Source: an uncultured Collinsella sp. (GTDB lineage Bacteria; Actinomycetota; Coriobacteriia; Coriobacteriales; Coriobacteriaceae). Taken from it: a stretch of DNA of 38,971 bases. The notes beneath the pieces are model-generated. The model saw only the letters and a program-made list of their open reading frames with translations. It was not told the DNA's origin and ran no database searches. The translations under genes and the position numbers were made by a program. The first letter of the stretch is position 1. Every line of letters starts with the position of its first letter. The DNA lies in the NCBI GenBank assembly GCA_902474645.1, contig CABRWN010000003.1:1-38971 (forward strand), given 5' to 3'. This document shows positions 1 to 7,883 of the stretch, in pieces.

Positions 1-85
1 CACATGTGCGGATGAATGTGGGAGGTGTTCGGATAAAGTCGATAATCAAGGAGTGCATTTAAAGTGAGAAAAGCCGTCAGAACAC

Positions 86-114
86 TTGCGCGGATGTGCG
101 ATGTCCCGTATCAT
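86..114 (+). promoter_or_regulatory. Probable promoter of tRNA-Thr
   Basis: TTGCGC (86-91) and TATCAT (109-114) are separated by 17 bases. The -10 matches the consensus at 5 of 6 positions, while the -35 keeps only TTG. Transcription would start near 121, about 33 bases before the tRNA, which suits a short 5' leader. This is pattern matching only. Confidence 0.4.
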
Positions 115-153
115 AGACAGCCGTTGACGCCTCAGTTGCGTCACCACATGGCC

Positions 154-229
154 GCCAGCGTAGCTCAGTTGGTAGAGCACCGCTCTCGTAAAGCGGGGGT
201 CACCGGTTCGAGCCCGGTCGCTGGCTCCA
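154..229 (+). tRNA. tRNA-Thr (anticodon CGT)
   Basis: The cloverleaf folds by eye. The acceptor arms are GCCAGCG (154-160) and CGCTGGC (219-225). The D arm contains AGTTGGTAGA. The anticodon stem CCGCT/AGCGG encloses loop CTCGTAA with anticodon CGT, which reads ACG (Thr). The T arm contains GGTTCGAGCC. Discriminator T226 is followed by an encoded CCA at 227-229. A terminator follows 11 bases later, so this is a single-tRNA transcript. Confidence 0.95.
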
Positions 230-240
230 TTGCACAAGAT

Positions 241-264
241 AGCCGCCTTCGGGCGGCTTTTTTT
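241..264 (+). terminator. Rho-independent terminator of tRNA-Thr
   Basis: AGCCGCC (241-247), a TTCG tetraloop and GGCGGCT (252-258) form a 7-bp stem followed by a run of T to 264. The position directly after the tRNA shows it ends that transcript. From 265 to 475 no gene or RNA is recognised; the stretch is visibly richer in A and T than the rest of the window. Confidence 0.9.
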
Positions 265-475
265 GTTACCGATTTCAGGCGCACATCCGCCGGAATTCGC
301 CCACTCGGTGGACTTCGGGTTTAATGCTTAGGGGCGGGGATTTACCAAAGCGAAATTTTAATGAAAAGAAACCCAGCTGTAACAATTGCCATGGTGAGGG
401 CTCGAATTGGTCATATAGATCTAAAATAGTCACGATCCCTTCTCTTTTGCTGGCACGATATATCTATACAAGGTT

Positions 476-667
476 GTGAACGGAAAACAAAAATACGTCG
501 ATTGCTATCCGACAAACGGGTCTGAAATTGCATTCACAGGCATTTCGGGGCAGATTGATACACATGTACGAAAGGGAACCTATGTGGTGCGTTGGGTTGG
601 AGCTGCTGCAGGCCCGATATGGATTGCGGTCTTGCGCCCCGATGTCCAAATAGGTTTCTCTCTCTAG
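476..667 (+). CDS. Small orphan ORF, 63 aa
   Basis: This ORF has a GTG start and ends at TAG 665-667. No family is recognised. The predicted peptide is polar at first and then carries a mildly hydrophobic stretch (residues about 36-57, containing RWVGAAAGPIWIAVL), so it could be a small membrane-associated peptide or the end of a decayed gene. No good Shine-Dalgarno site precedes the GTG. The next ORF begins 14 bases downstream in another frame with a better ribosome site, so the two could form a small unit. The base composition is AT-richer than the surrounding genes. It may not be a gene at all. Confidence 0.3.
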   Translation: MNGKQKYVDCYPTNGSEIAFTGISGQIDTHVRKGTYVVRWVGAAAGPIWIAVLRPDVQIGFSL

Positions 668-681
668 ACGGGAAGTTGCTC

Positions 682-1047
682 ATGGACGCCATATATGACG
701 GAGATGACTGGGTCGATCATTATACTTGGCGCCTGGTCGGCTCGAACGACAATGGGGATGTGGTGTTTGATGGACTATGTCCAAAGCATCTCCATCCTTT
801 TGTCTCGTCGTTAATTGAGAGTTCCGCTCGTGTTGCCCCCTACAGCTCGGCATCGCTTCATGATACGGACGTTTTGAAGACCATAAGGGAATCAATTGAC
901 GATGGCACGATGAGCGGCCCGCTGTTTTCTCGGCTTGTGGGGCTAGATGAGATTGGCTCGAAACGACTGCTTGCGGACGAAAAAGTGGAACTCACTTATC
1001 GGTCGATGATTTCAATCCTGCGGCTAGCCGATGTTCTTCGCAAATAA
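682..1047 (+). CDS. Orphan protein, 121 aa
   Basis: The ATG at 682 was chosen because GGGAAG lies six bases upstream; the same frame is open from 592, but that start has no ribosome site. The product is acidic and soluble, starting MDAIYDGDDW, with no signal peptide or membrane segment. No domain is recognised. Its small acidic character and its position beside a tRNA resemble orphan or immunity-like cargo genes, but nothing in the sequence proves that. The gene is followed by a hairpin that serves the opposing yhcH gene. Composition is less GC-rich than the neighbours, a possible sign of transfer. Confidence 0.45.
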   Translation: MDAIYDGDDWVDHYTWRLVGSNDNGDVVFDGLCPKHLHPFVSSLIESSARVAPYSSASLHDTDVLKTIRESIDDGTMSGPLFSRLVGLDEIGSKRLLADEKVELTYRSMISILRLADVLRK

Positions 1048-1084
1048 ATCCAAGCACAACGCCGCCGGCAACTCCCCTACTCAA

Positions 1085-1135
1085 CAAAAAGCCCCGCCAA
1101 CCGCAATCCCCAAGGGAACCGCGATTAACGGGGCT
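1085..1135 (-). terminator. Terminator downstream of yhcH
   Basis: Read on the minus strand, AGCCCCG (1135-1129) pairs with CGGGGCT (1096-1090), enclosing a second inner hairpin (TCCC/GGGA), and TTTTT (1090-1086) follows. It lies 60 bases after the yhcH stop and closes the GalNAc gene set on this side. Confidence 0.8.
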
Positions 1136-1194
1136 CAAGCGCGCCCCCTCAATGGAATCACGCCAGTATACGAACAACCCAGCCGAGTAGCTCG

Positions 1195-1668
1195 CTACTC
1201 TTCCCAGTAAGCATCGGCAAGCAGCTTAAAGCAGATCTTCTTGACCGGCTGTGCACCATCGCCCGGGAACTCGAGCGTGGGCATGTGAGGCTCGCCGGCA
1301 ACAAACAGCGCAAACTTATCGTCAGCAAGATCGCCGGCAATCGAAGCGTCGGAATCGACCAGATCGTAGTCGTCCTTCTCATCAAACTCCTGGACCAGCG
1401 TCAGGCTGCCCGTGGCAACCTTAAAGGCCTCGCGACCCTCGACGTCGATCTGCAGGTCGTGATAGCGCTGATGCGTCTCATAGTGAGCCTCGGCCTCGGG
1501 ACGCGTCGTGGGAGCCATGACGTTCGCAAAGACCTTGTCACCCAGAATCGGATGGCTGCCGACCTCAAGCTTCGCCGGATCGTTCTCCTCGAGCCAATCG
1601 ATCAGCACGTCGAGGCCCTTGAGCATTCCGCGGTACTCCTCGATATCGCCCAATGCACCGTAAATCAT
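1195..1668 (-). CDS. YhcH/YjgK/YiaL family protein (DUF386), 157 aa
   Basis: This is a cupin-like protein of the YhcH/YjgK/YiaL family, which includes the beta-galactosidase beta subunit EbgC and NanQ. Members act on sugar anomers or occur beside sialic acid and amino-sugar pathways. Typical family segments are visible: HYETHQRYHDLQ near residues 82-93, EGREAF near 97-102 and LFVAGEPHMP near 121-130. The histidines in these segments are likely metal ligands. Length is normal (about 150 aa). AAAGGGG precedes the ATG by six bases. It is the last gene of the block after the LacC-like kinase, separated from it by a nagA relic. A role in converting anomers of GalNAc-derived sugars is inferred from context. 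Confidence 0.85.
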   Translation of the reverse strand: MIYGALGDIEEYRGMLKGLDVLIDWLEENDPAKLEVGSHPILGDKVFANVMAPTTRPEAEAHYETHQRYHDLQIDVEGREAFKVATGSLTLVQEFDEKDDYDLVDSDASIAGDLADDKFALFVAGEPHMPTLEFPGDGAQPVKKICFKLLADAYWEE

Positions 1669-1700
1669 CTAAATCCCCTTTCGGATCGTTTTTTTGGCGG

Positions 1701-1832
1701 CTACTCGGTAAACGCGTTACCGACGCTGTTGCCACCCACATACGTCTCGACCAGGGTAAGGTCGGGATTGAACACGACAAAATCGGCATCGCGGCCAGGC
1801 ATAATGCTACCGCACTTGTCGTCAACATGAGC
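1701..1832 (-). pseudogene. 3' relic of a second nagA gene
   Basis: Translation of the minus strand from 1832 to the TAG at 1703-1701 gives 43 residues that align without gaps to the C-terminus of the intact NagA encoded at 4559-5728. 37 of the 43 are identical, including KCGSIMPGRDADFVVF and LTLVETYVGG, and both end in SVGNAFTE. No start codon, ribosome site or upstream catalytic part remains. The relic sits between the kinase stop (1866) and the yhcH start (1668). Many silent differences from the intact copy argue against a recent duplication. The remnant probably marks an ancestral order kinase, nagA, yhcH. Confidence 0.85.
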
Positions 1833-1865
1833 TAGCAAGCGAAGCCGGGGCCGTCGCCCAAACTC

Positions 1866-2801
1866 TTACAGCTCAGTCACGACAACGCCGTTGTAGACCT
1901 CGTCCCAACGGTCCATGACCAGATGGCCGGTCATGGGATCCATGGCGTTGAGCTTGCCGCAGGTGTTGGCGGTACGCAGCACCGTCTCGTCATCCGCACC
2001 AGCAGCAATCGCATGTGCGAAGCCGGCAATGGTCGAATCGCCCGAGCCCGTGGCGTTAACGGCAGGGATATCGGGCGTCTTTGCGCGGAACGCACGGCCA
2101 TTGTGGAAGCCAACGGAGCCGGCAGCGCCCATGGACACGACGACCCAGGGGATATCGGAGAAGCGGGCGTCAGAGGCAAGCGCGGCGCGGAGCTCGTCCA
2201 CATCGTCGGTGGTAAAGTTCGTGCCCAAAAGGCCGTTGATCTCGGTCAGGTTAGGCTTGACCAGCTCGGGCTTAATTTCGGACTTAAGGGCGGCCTCGAG
2301 CGAGGCGCCCGAGGTATCGAGCAGCACCTTGGCGCCGGCGTTCTCTGCAATGCCCGTGATCTTGGCGTAGTAGTCCGCCTCGACACCGCGGGGCAGCGAA
2401 CCCGAGATGGTAACGACGTCGGCCTTGCCTGCAAGCTCGGTAAACTTGGCAGTAAAGGCATCGAGCTCCTCGGGGGCAATTGTCGGGCCGCTCTCGAGCA
2501 GCTCGGTCTGGTTGCCGGCGTGGAGGATGTTGAGGCAAATGCGAGTCTCGCCCTTGATGGGCACAAAGTCGTTGTTAATGCCGTTGGCGTCCATGAGCTC
2601 AGCCATGTAGGCGCCCATGTGGCCGCCGAGCAGACCGGTTGCCACAACGTCGTCACCCAGCTGACCCAGCACACGGGCCACGTTGAGGCCCTTGCCGCCG
2701 GCGGTCTTTTCGGGCGTCACACGGTTGACGTCGTCGATAACGAGCTCATCGAGCTGATAGCGCGTATCGACAGACGGGTTCATCGTAACGGTGAGGATCA
2801 T
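1866..2801 (-). CDS. lacC: Tagatose-6-phosphate kinase / 1-phosphofructokinase family (PfkB), 311 aa
   Basis: This is a PfkB-fold sugar-phosphate kinase. In this setting it most likely phosphorylates tagatose-6-phosphate, the product of AgaS, to tagatose-1,6-bisphosphate. The N-terminus MILTVTMNPSVD is typical of LacC and FruK. AGGKGLNVAR (near residue 35) is PfkB signature 1, and NATGSGDSTIAGF (near 245) is signature 2 with the catalytic Asp. The ATG at 2801 was chosen because AAGGAG lies five bases upstream; the in-frame upstream extension to 2840 has no support. An epimerase gene lies just upstream in the same direction. Sequence alone cannot separate tagatose-6-P kinase from 1-phosphofructokinase; the nearby AgaS and NagA favour the former. 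Confidence 0.8.
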   Translation of the reverse strand: MILTVTMNPSVDTRYQLDELVIDDVNRVTPEKTAGGKGLNVARVLGQLGDDVVATGLLGGHMGAYMAELMDANGINNDFVPIKGETRICLNILHAGNQTELLESGPTIAPEELDAFTAKFTELAGKADVVTISGSLPRGVEADYYAKITGIAENAGAKVLLDTSGASLEAALKSEIKPELVKPNLTEINGLLGTNFTTDDVDELRAALASDARFSDIPWVVVSMGAAGSVGFHNGRAFRAKTPDIPAVNATGSGDSTIAGFAHAIAAGADDETVLRTANTCGKLNAMDPMTGHLVMDRWDEVYNGVVVTEL

Positions 2802-2860
2802 TTTTAGCTCCTTATCTCGCAGGCTCCTTATGCCTTGCAAAACGAATTGGCTACATGCGA

Positions 2861-3742
2861 CTACAGAATCTCGATTGTGAACGAGCGCACGATAGTTTCT
2901 TTGGGCTTGGCGATAAGGCAGCCGCGCTTGTGCTCAAGCACGTCATCCTCATCGGAACAGGTCGAAAGGCCGCCCCAGGGTTCAACTGCCACAAAATCAC
3001 CCTCGGGCTTGCTCCACACAATGAGGTACGGGAAGCCCTCAAAGCTCAGGCGAACGCCCTTGTCCTCGCCCTTTTTGGAAAGCGTGACCTGACGGCTCTC
3101 GAGCACGTCAAAGATGGTCTCCGCAAAATCGAAGAGCTCATGCGACAGGGGCAGCGTCTTTCCCACCATGGGGTTCTTGGAGCGGTTGGTCACGTCAATC
3201 AAGCCAGTCGAGGGGACGGCAGTGCAAAGATCAGCAGCTTCGTCCTTCTCAAAGCGCAGCTCGTAGTCCGTATAGGCCTCGCCCTCATCGAGCGGACACC
3301 TAAAGCCGGGATGACCGCCGATAAAGAACGGCATGTCCTCGGTTCCCTCGTTGGTCACCTCATAGGAGACGCGCACGGCATCCCCCTCAAGCGTATAACG
3401 AGCGACAAGCTTAAACGGGTAGGGATAATCGCTCAGCAGCGCGGCGTTATCCTCGGAAGCCAGGCACATCGCCAGCTCGTTCTCGCCTTGGATCAGCAGC
3501 TTCCACTCCTGTTTGCGCGCAAACCCGTGGCGGGCGAGCTTCACATGATGCCCGGCGAACGTCATGGCGCTGTTGTCGCGCAAGCCTCCGCAAATCGGGA
3601 AGCAAATTGGTGCCTGGCCGGACCACACGGCGGGATCGCCCTGCCACAAATACTCGCGACCGTCGGCCTCAATCGAGGTAAACGAACCACCAGCCGTGGA
3701 CACCTTAATAGAAATCGAATCGTTGGAGAGAGCGTATTCCAT
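2861..3742 (-). CDS. Aldose 1-epimerase family protein, LacX-like, 293 aa
   Basis: This is a galactose-mutarotase-fold protein that would interconvert alpha and beta anomers of a sugar or sugar phosphate. Family features are the early GGSFTSIEADGREYLWQGD region, the PICFPICGGL segment, the HGFAR motif with its histidine, the GGHPGFRCPL motif with the second histidine, and a late WGGLSTCSDE segment. The start at 3742 has AAAGGATGG just upstream; the longer in-frame opening to 3877 lacks a ribosome site. The gene runs with the downstream kinase (59-base gap) and is divergent from the flavodoxin. Similarity in style to LacX, which accompanies tagatose-6-phosphate genes in other Gram-positives, supports a part in amino-sugar or galactose use. 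Confidence 0.85.
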   Translation of the reverse strand: MEYALSNDSISIKVSTAGGSFTSIEADGREYLWQGDPAVWSGQAPICFPICGGLRDNSAMTFAGHHVKLARHGFARKQEWKLLIQGENELAMCLASEDNAALLSDYPYPFKLVARYTLEGDAVRVSYEVTNEGTEDMPFFIGGHPGFRCPLDEGEAYTDYELRFEKDEAADLCTAVPSTGLIDVTNRSKNPMVGKTLPLSHELFDFAETIFDVLESRQVTLSKKGEDKGVRLSFEGFPYLIVWSKPEGDFVAVEPWGGLSTCSDEDDVLEHKRGCLIAKPKETIVRSFTIEIL

Positions 3743-3898
3743 TGCCCATCCTTTCGAACAATTACTTTTTGCTCGCAAGAACCCGTCTCGGCCCTGACCA
3801 AAGGACAAACCCGCACGTTCATCGATGCGTCCGGTATCCCAGCCATGCAACGGGGTACCATACAGACATTGATGCAATTACAGCTGAAAGGCCTTCTT

Positions 3899-4483
3899 AT
3901 GCGAACCATCATCCTTTATGCCTCGCGCCATCACGGCAATACGAAAAAGCTCGTGGACGCCATCGTCGAGGCACACCCCGAAATCGATACCCTCGACGTC
4001 AAGGCGCTTGGCAAAAACGAGTACCCCAACCTGCACGAATATCATCTGATCGGTGTCGCCACGGGCATCTATTACTCCGAGATCGACAAGGACATGGCAC
4101 GCGTGCTCACTAACGTGCTGCAGCCGCAGGACAAGGTGTTTGGCCTTATGACCTACGGTGGCAAAAACAAGTGGTACGGCAAGGATATCGATGGCATCTG
4201 CCGCATGAGGCAGGCCATCTTTATGGGTGTCTACGGCTGCCCCGGCTTTGATACGTGGGGACCGTTCAAGCTCGCCGGCGGTGTTCAAAAGGGACACCCG
4301 ACCGCTGAGGAAATTAAGGGCGCCGTCGACTTCTTCGACAAGATCGAAGACGAGTATGGCGACATCATCGTCGAAGAGTACGCCAAGCGCGAAAAGCGCC
4401 TAGCATACGAAAAGGAGCATCCTGCAGGAGGCTTGGTGGCCGGCGTCAAGCGCACGGCAAAGAAGATCGCTAACAAGCTGTAA
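3899..4483 (+). CDS. Flavodoxin family protein, 194 aa
   Basis: This is an FMN-binding flavodoxin-fold protein, probably a cytoplasmic electron carrier or flavin reductase. The N-terminus MRTIILYASRHHGNTKKL has the first beta strand and the phosphate-binding loop. The next strands end in HLIGVATGIYYSEID and KVFGLMTYGGK, as expected for the flavin contact loops. GVYGCPGFDTWGPFKL follows, and the C-terminal 25 residues are basic (ending AKKIANKL). The start at 3899 follows GAAAGG. It is the only plus-strand gene inside the GalNAc locus, divergent from the epimerase and convergent with nagA, so it is probably a separate unit. Its partner is not evident. Confidence 0.85.
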   Translation: MRTIILYASRHHGNTKKLVDAIVEAHPEIDTLDVKALGKNEYPNLHEYHLIGVATGIYYSEIDKDMARVLTNVLQPQDKVFGLMTYGGKNKWYGKDIDGICRMRQAIFMGVYGCPGFDTWGPFKLAGGVQKGHPTAEEIKGAVDFFDKIEDEYGDIIVEEYAKREKRLAYEKEHPAGGLVAGVKRTAKKIANKL

Positions 4484-4515
4484 CTGTAAAGGTGCTTTTG
4501 AGCGTTTAACCCATA

Positions 4516-4553
4516 CGGCGGGTCCGAGCAGATTCGGGCCCGCCGGCTTTTTC
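4516..4553 (+). terminator. Terminator between flavodoxin and nagA
   Basis: CGGCGGGTCCGA (4516-4527) pairs with TCGGGCCCGCCG (4534-4545) apart from one G-T pair, with a six-base loop, followed by GCTTTTTC. It lies 33 bases after the flavodoxin stop and immediately before the convergent nagA stop. Confidence 0.9.
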
Positions 4554-4558
4554 TATCG

Positions 4559-5728
4559 TTACTCGGTAAAGGCGTTGCCGACGCTCTGGCCGCCAACATA
4601 CGTCTCGACGAGGGTGAGCTCATGGTCGAACACGACAAAGTCGGCGTCGCGACCCGGCATGATGCTGCCGCACTTATCCTCGATGTGCGCGGAGCGTGCC
4701 GGCACCTCGGTTGCCATGCGAATGGCGATATCGGCGCTGGCGATGCCCCAGTCGACGATATTCTTGACGCCCTGGGCAAGCGTGAGCACCGAGCCGGCAA
4801 TGCTCTTGCCGTCGGCGAGCCAGCACAGGTTGTCCTTCATGATGACGTCCATGCCACCACTGGTGTAGCTGCCCTCGGGCATGCCGCCGCAACCCAGGCA
4901 GTCGGTGATGAGCACCGTGTGCTGCCAGCCCTTTGCCTGCAGCAGTGCCTTGATGGCAGCAGGATTCACGTGCTTGCCGTCGCAGATGATCTCGGCATAG
5001 GTCTCGGGCGTGGACATGGCAGCACCCACGACACCGGGCTCACGGTGATGCAGCCCGCGCTGACCGTTATAGGTATGCGTAAAGCAGCTGGCACCGGCGT
5101 TAATGGCGGCGATGCACTCATCGTAGGTGGCGTCGGAGTGACCGATGCTGGTCACCACGCCCTTGGCGTTCAGAGCAGCCGCATAAGCAGCGGCACCGTC
5201 GCGCTCGGCCGCCATGGCACTCTTAACGATGCGGCCACCCGCAGCCTCCTGCCATTGATCGAAGACCTCCTCGGAGGGATCGATCAGGTAAGCGGGGTTC
5301 TGCGCACCCACGTGCTTCATGGTAAAGAAGGGGCCCTCCAGGTAGATGCCCTGAATGCGAGCACCACAAAAGTCGGGGCCGCGGCCCTCGTCCGCCTGAG
5401 CGATAGCGGCGCAGGCGTCCTTGATCTGCTCGACGCCATCGGTGAACGTCGTGGGCAGCCAGCTGGTGGTACCGCGACGGGCGAGCTCGGTCGAGCTGAT
5501 ATCGATGCCCTCGGGATCGTTATCGGTAGTTGAGTGGTTGTAGAAGCCATGGATGTGAGTATCGACCATACCCGGTGCGATCCACGATCCCGTGTAGTCC
5601 TTAATCTCGCAAGAGGGCTCGTCGGCCTGCCAGGCGCCAAAGACGCCGTCCTCGACCATAAGATAGCCGCCCAGTTGCGGGCCTGCCGGCAAGAAGAACT
5701 TGTCAGCCTTAATTGCGTACGTGCTCAT
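4559..5728 (-). CDS. nagA: N-acetylglucosamine/galactosamine-6-phosphate deacetylase, 389 aa
   Basis: This cytoplasmic amidohydrolase removes acetate from N-acetyl-hexosamine-6-phosphate. Visible family motifs are VDTHIHG (residues 55-61, metal-binding histidines), YLEGPFF with the metal-binding Glu near 131, SIGHSDAT, FTHTYNG, DGKHV and ITDCLG with the catalytic Asp. The protein is full length for NagA. The ATG at 5728 was chosen because AAGGAG lies five bases upstream; the ORF could also open two codons earlier at GTG. Beside AgaS and a GalNAc-type PTS, the natural substrate is probably GalNAc-6-phosphate (AgaA role), although GlcNAc-6-phosphate cannot be excluded. It lies behind the agaS terminator, so expression may need read-through or its own promoter. 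Confidence 0.92.
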   Translation of the reverse strand: MSTYAIKADKFFLPAGPQLGGYLMVEDGVFGAWQADEPSCEIKDYTGSWIAPGMVDTHIHGFYNHSTTDNDPEGIDISSTELARRGTTSWLPTTFTDGVEQIKDACAAIAQADEGRGPDFCGARIQGIYLEGPFFTMKHVGAQNPAYLIDPSEEVFDQWQEAAGGRIVKSAMAAERDGAAAYAAALNAKGVVTSIGHSDATYDECIAAINAGASCFTHTYNGQRGLHHREPGVVGAAMSTPETYAEIICDGKHVNPAAIKALLQAKGWQHTVLITDCLGCGGMPEGSYTSGGMDVIMKDNLCWLADGKSIAGSVLTLAQGVKNIVDWGIASADIAIRMATEVPARSAHIEDKCGSIMPGRDADFVVFDHELTLVETYVGGQSVGNAFTE

Positions 5729-5790
5729 ATGCACTCCTTGCTTCTAAAGCAGTTGACTGTGGTGATGCTTATACCCAGCTCACGTAAAAC

Positions 5791-5827
5791 AAAAAGCGCC
5801 CGCCCGCCGTTATGAGCGGACGGGCGC
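5791..5827 (-). terminator. Terminator of agaS
   Basis: On the minus strand an 11-bp stem (5827-5817 with 5806-5796, one G-T pair) with a loop containing CTCATAA is followed by TTTTT (5795-5791). It sits between agaS and nagA and would limit or tune transcription into nagA. Confidence 0.85.
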
Positions 5828-5845
5828 CCTTACAGGGGGACGCGA

Positions 5846-7012
5846 TTAAGCGGTGAAGGGGTGAATCGTCACGCCCTTAACCACGCGGTTGACCGTGCCG
5901 GTGGGGCTCGGCGTATCGGGCGTGTTGCCCACGCGCACGGAGTTGAGCAGGCTGATGGCCTGGGCAAACATCACGAACGGCAGAGCAAGGTAGCCCTCAG
6001 GAAGCGCCTCATAGCCCTTAAAGGTGAAGGACTCACCCTCATAGACGGTGGCACCTTCCTGCTGAACGGCGATGGTGTGCTGAGCGATCTCGTCGCCACC
6101 GATCTCGTTGAGGATGTCGATGTCGTACTGACGGGTGTAGGCGTCGTTGTTGACGAACACGAAGACGAGCGTCTTATCGTCGACGAAGGACTTAGGTCCG
6201 TGACGATAGCCCATGGAGGTGTCGTAGGAAGTAGCGACCAGACCGTGAGCAAGCTCAAGGATCTTGAGCTGGCTCTCCTGGGCAAGGCCACCGAAGGAGC
6301 CAGAACCCAAGTAGGTCACGCGGTTAAAGTCGCCAGCCAGGTAATCAGCGACCTCGGACTCACGAGCGATGACCTCTTCGCCCATCTTGGCGATGGTCTC
6401 GACCCACTCGGCCTTCTGCTCGTCAGAGGCGGTGTCGAAAATAAGGGTGGAGAGCAGGGTCATGCAGGAATAAGAACCGGTCATGGCGAAGCCCTTGTCG
6501 TTGGCGCGCGGAATGAGCAGCGTCAGCGCGTTGGGATCATCGGCAGACTCGACGGCGAGCTTGCCCTCGGGAGCGCAGGTGATGTTGAGGAACTTGACGT
6601 TGTGGACGAGCTCCTTGGCAACGGCAACGGCGGCAAGGCTCTCGGGGCTGTTGCCGGAGCGGGCAAAGGAAACCACGAGCGTGGGATCCTCGGCGCGCAG
6701 GAAGTCGCGCGGAGCGCTCACGATGTCGGTCGTGGCGATGGGCTTAAAGTCGTAGAGATCAGTGTTGCCAGCGTGACGCAGGTACGGGGCGCAGGTATCG
6801 CCGACGTAGTCGGACGTACCGGCACCGGTGAAGACAACGGACAGACGGCCCTCGCCCATAGCGCGAGCCTCGGCCAGGAAGGCCTCAATGGCCTCCTTGT
6901 TCTCGCGATAGATGTTGAGCGTATCACGCCAAAGCTCGGGCTGCTGAGCAATCTCGGCCGTGGTGATCTGGGCGCCGAGCTCGGTGAGCTCCTCGACACT
7001 CTTCTCGAACAT
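5846..7012 (-). CDS. agaS: SIS-domain galactosamine-6-phosphate deaminase/isomerase AgaS, 388 aa
   Basis: AgaS converts galactosamine-6-phosphate to tagatose-6-phosphate and ammonia. The protein has two SIS domains: the first contains VVFTGAGTSDYVG (residues about 58-70) and SFARSGNSPES (about 115-125), and the second contains YLGSGSFGGLAQES. The segment SMGYRHGPKSF carries the histidine typical of SIS sugar isomerases. Length fits the family. Upstream are a perfect TATAAT -10 box (7057-7052, minus) and a palindromic operator overlapping the -35 region, so the gene has its own regulated promoter. It follows gntR in the same direction. The neighbouring NagA and LacC-like kinase supply the steps before and after. 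Confidence 0.9.
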   Translation of the reverse strand: MFEKSVEELTELGAQITTAEIAQQPELWRDTLNIYRENKEAIEAFLAEARAMGEGRLSVVFTGAGTSDYVGDTCAPYLRHAGNTDLYDFKPIATTDIVSAPRDFLRAEDPTLVVSFARSGNSPESLAAVAVAKELVHNVKFLNITCAPEGKLAVESADDPNALTLLIPRANDKGFAMTGSYSCMTLLSTLIFDTASDEQKAEWVETIAKMGEEVIARESEVADYLAGDFNRVTYLGSGSFGGLAQESQLKILELAHGLVATSYDTSMGYRHGPKSFVDDKTLVFVFVNNDAYTRQYDIDILNEIGGDEIAQHTIAVQQEGATVYEGESFTFKGYEALPEGYLALPFVMFAQAISLLNSVRVGNTPDTPSPTGTVNRVVKGVTIHPFTA

Positions 7013-7051
7013 TTCTAATACCTCTCTCTAGAAGTAATCCTCTGACGTGCA

Positions 7052-7088
7052 ATTATACACTTCGGTTGGTTATCTGGTAGTAACCAGT
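7052..7088 (-). promoter_or_regulatory. agaS promoter with GntR/HutC-type operator
   Basis: On the minus strand TATAAT occupies 7057-7052. CTGGT-N4-ACCAG (7074-7087) is a perfect palindrome with core TGGTAGTAACCA (plus strand, 7075-7086), and it covers the expected -35 position. TGGT-N4-ACCA is the half-site layout known for HutC-subfamily regulators such as DasR. The same 12-mer recurs at 11367-11378 before the PTS operon. Repression by blocking RNA polymerase is inferred. Confidence 0.7.
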
Positions 7089-7126
7089 TAAATGCAAAGA
7101 ATCACCATATGGAAACGATGCGGACA

Positions 7127-7858
7127 CTAGTTGCTACGCTGGTGGTAAACCTTGTATTTAAACTGATCGGCACGAGCAACCGAGAGTGTATACTCCACAA
7201 CCTCGTTTGACTCGTTATACGTAGTCCTGACCAAATCGAGCACAGGCGAGCCCTCGACAATTCCCAAAAGGTGGGCGTCGGTGGGACGGGCTATGCTCGC
7301 ATAGAATTCCTCTTCGGCCACACGTATCTTTTGCTGAAAGTCTTGCTCAATCACATCGTAAAGCGGCTTACGCTCCAGCAGCGGCCGCTTTAGGGACAGA
7401 AATTGACGAACCGGTAGATAGCTGCGTTCGACCATCATGGGCATGTTGTCGGCAGAACGAAGGCGCTTGAGCTTAAAAATGCGATCGCCGATACGCAATC
7501 CCATATGCTCGGCCAGATTCTTATCGGCCTCCATCTCGCAAAACTCGAGAATCGTGGTCTCGGGGTCGCGGCCCATTGCGCGCATCTGCTCGGTAAAGCT
7601 GTAGGACTGCATAAGATTGGTTGCCTTTGCCGAACGGTCGGTCACAAAGGTACCGCGACCGTGCTGCCGAACCACCAGTCCTAAACGCTCCAGTTCCTGC
7701 AGAGCCAGGCGCACCGTGGTGCGCGAGAGACCATAGCGCTCCGAAAGTTCGCGCTCGGAAGGAATCATGTCACCGGCATGATATTCATGGTCAATCTTTT
7801 CGGTCAGAATATCGACCAGCTGATCGTACAGCGGTTGCTTACGCGCTCCGATCGCCAT
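7127..7858 (-). CDS. GntR-family (HutC subfamily) transcriptional regulator, 243 aa
   Basis: This DNA-binding regulator has an N-terminal winged helix (KQPLYDQLVDILTEKI, PSERELSERYGLSR, then TTVRLALQELERLG and the wing HGRGTFV, residues about 7-75) and a C-terminal UTRA ligand-binding domain (FKLKRLRSADNMPMMVERSYLP to the end). Length is normal for HutC regulators. The ATG at 7858 has GGGAGG five bases upstream; the ORF could open seven codons earlier at TTG. It lies between agaS and the PTS operon, and matching operator boxes occur before both, so it very likely controls the GalNAc locus in response to a phosphorylated amino sugar. A degenerate box in its own leader hints at autoregulation. 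Confidence 0.88.
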   Translation of the reverse strand: MAIGARKQPLYDQLVDILTEKIDHEYHAGDMIPSERELSERYGLSRTTVRLALQELERLGLVVRQHGRGTFVTDRSAKATNLMQSYSFTEQMRAMGRDPETTILEFCEMEADKNLAEHMGLRIGDRIFKLKRLRSADNMPMMVERSYLPVRQFLSLKRPLLERKPLYDVIEQDFQQKIRVAEEEFYASIARPTDAHLLGIVEGSPVLDLVRTTYNESNEVVEYTLSVARADQFKYKVYHQRSN

Positions 7859-7883
7859 CCTATCCTCCCTTTTGCTCAAACTC

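Noticed and set aside
154..1140. Genomic island integrated at tRNA-Thr
   Set aside because: No integrase, no duplicate of the tRNA 3' end and no clear boundary were found; only the lower GC and orphan ORFs hint at it.
2855..3898. Upstream in-frame extension of the flavodoxin through the epimerase gene
   Set aside because: The real start at 3899 has a ribosome site and matches the flavodoxin fold; the extension is antisense to the epimerase.
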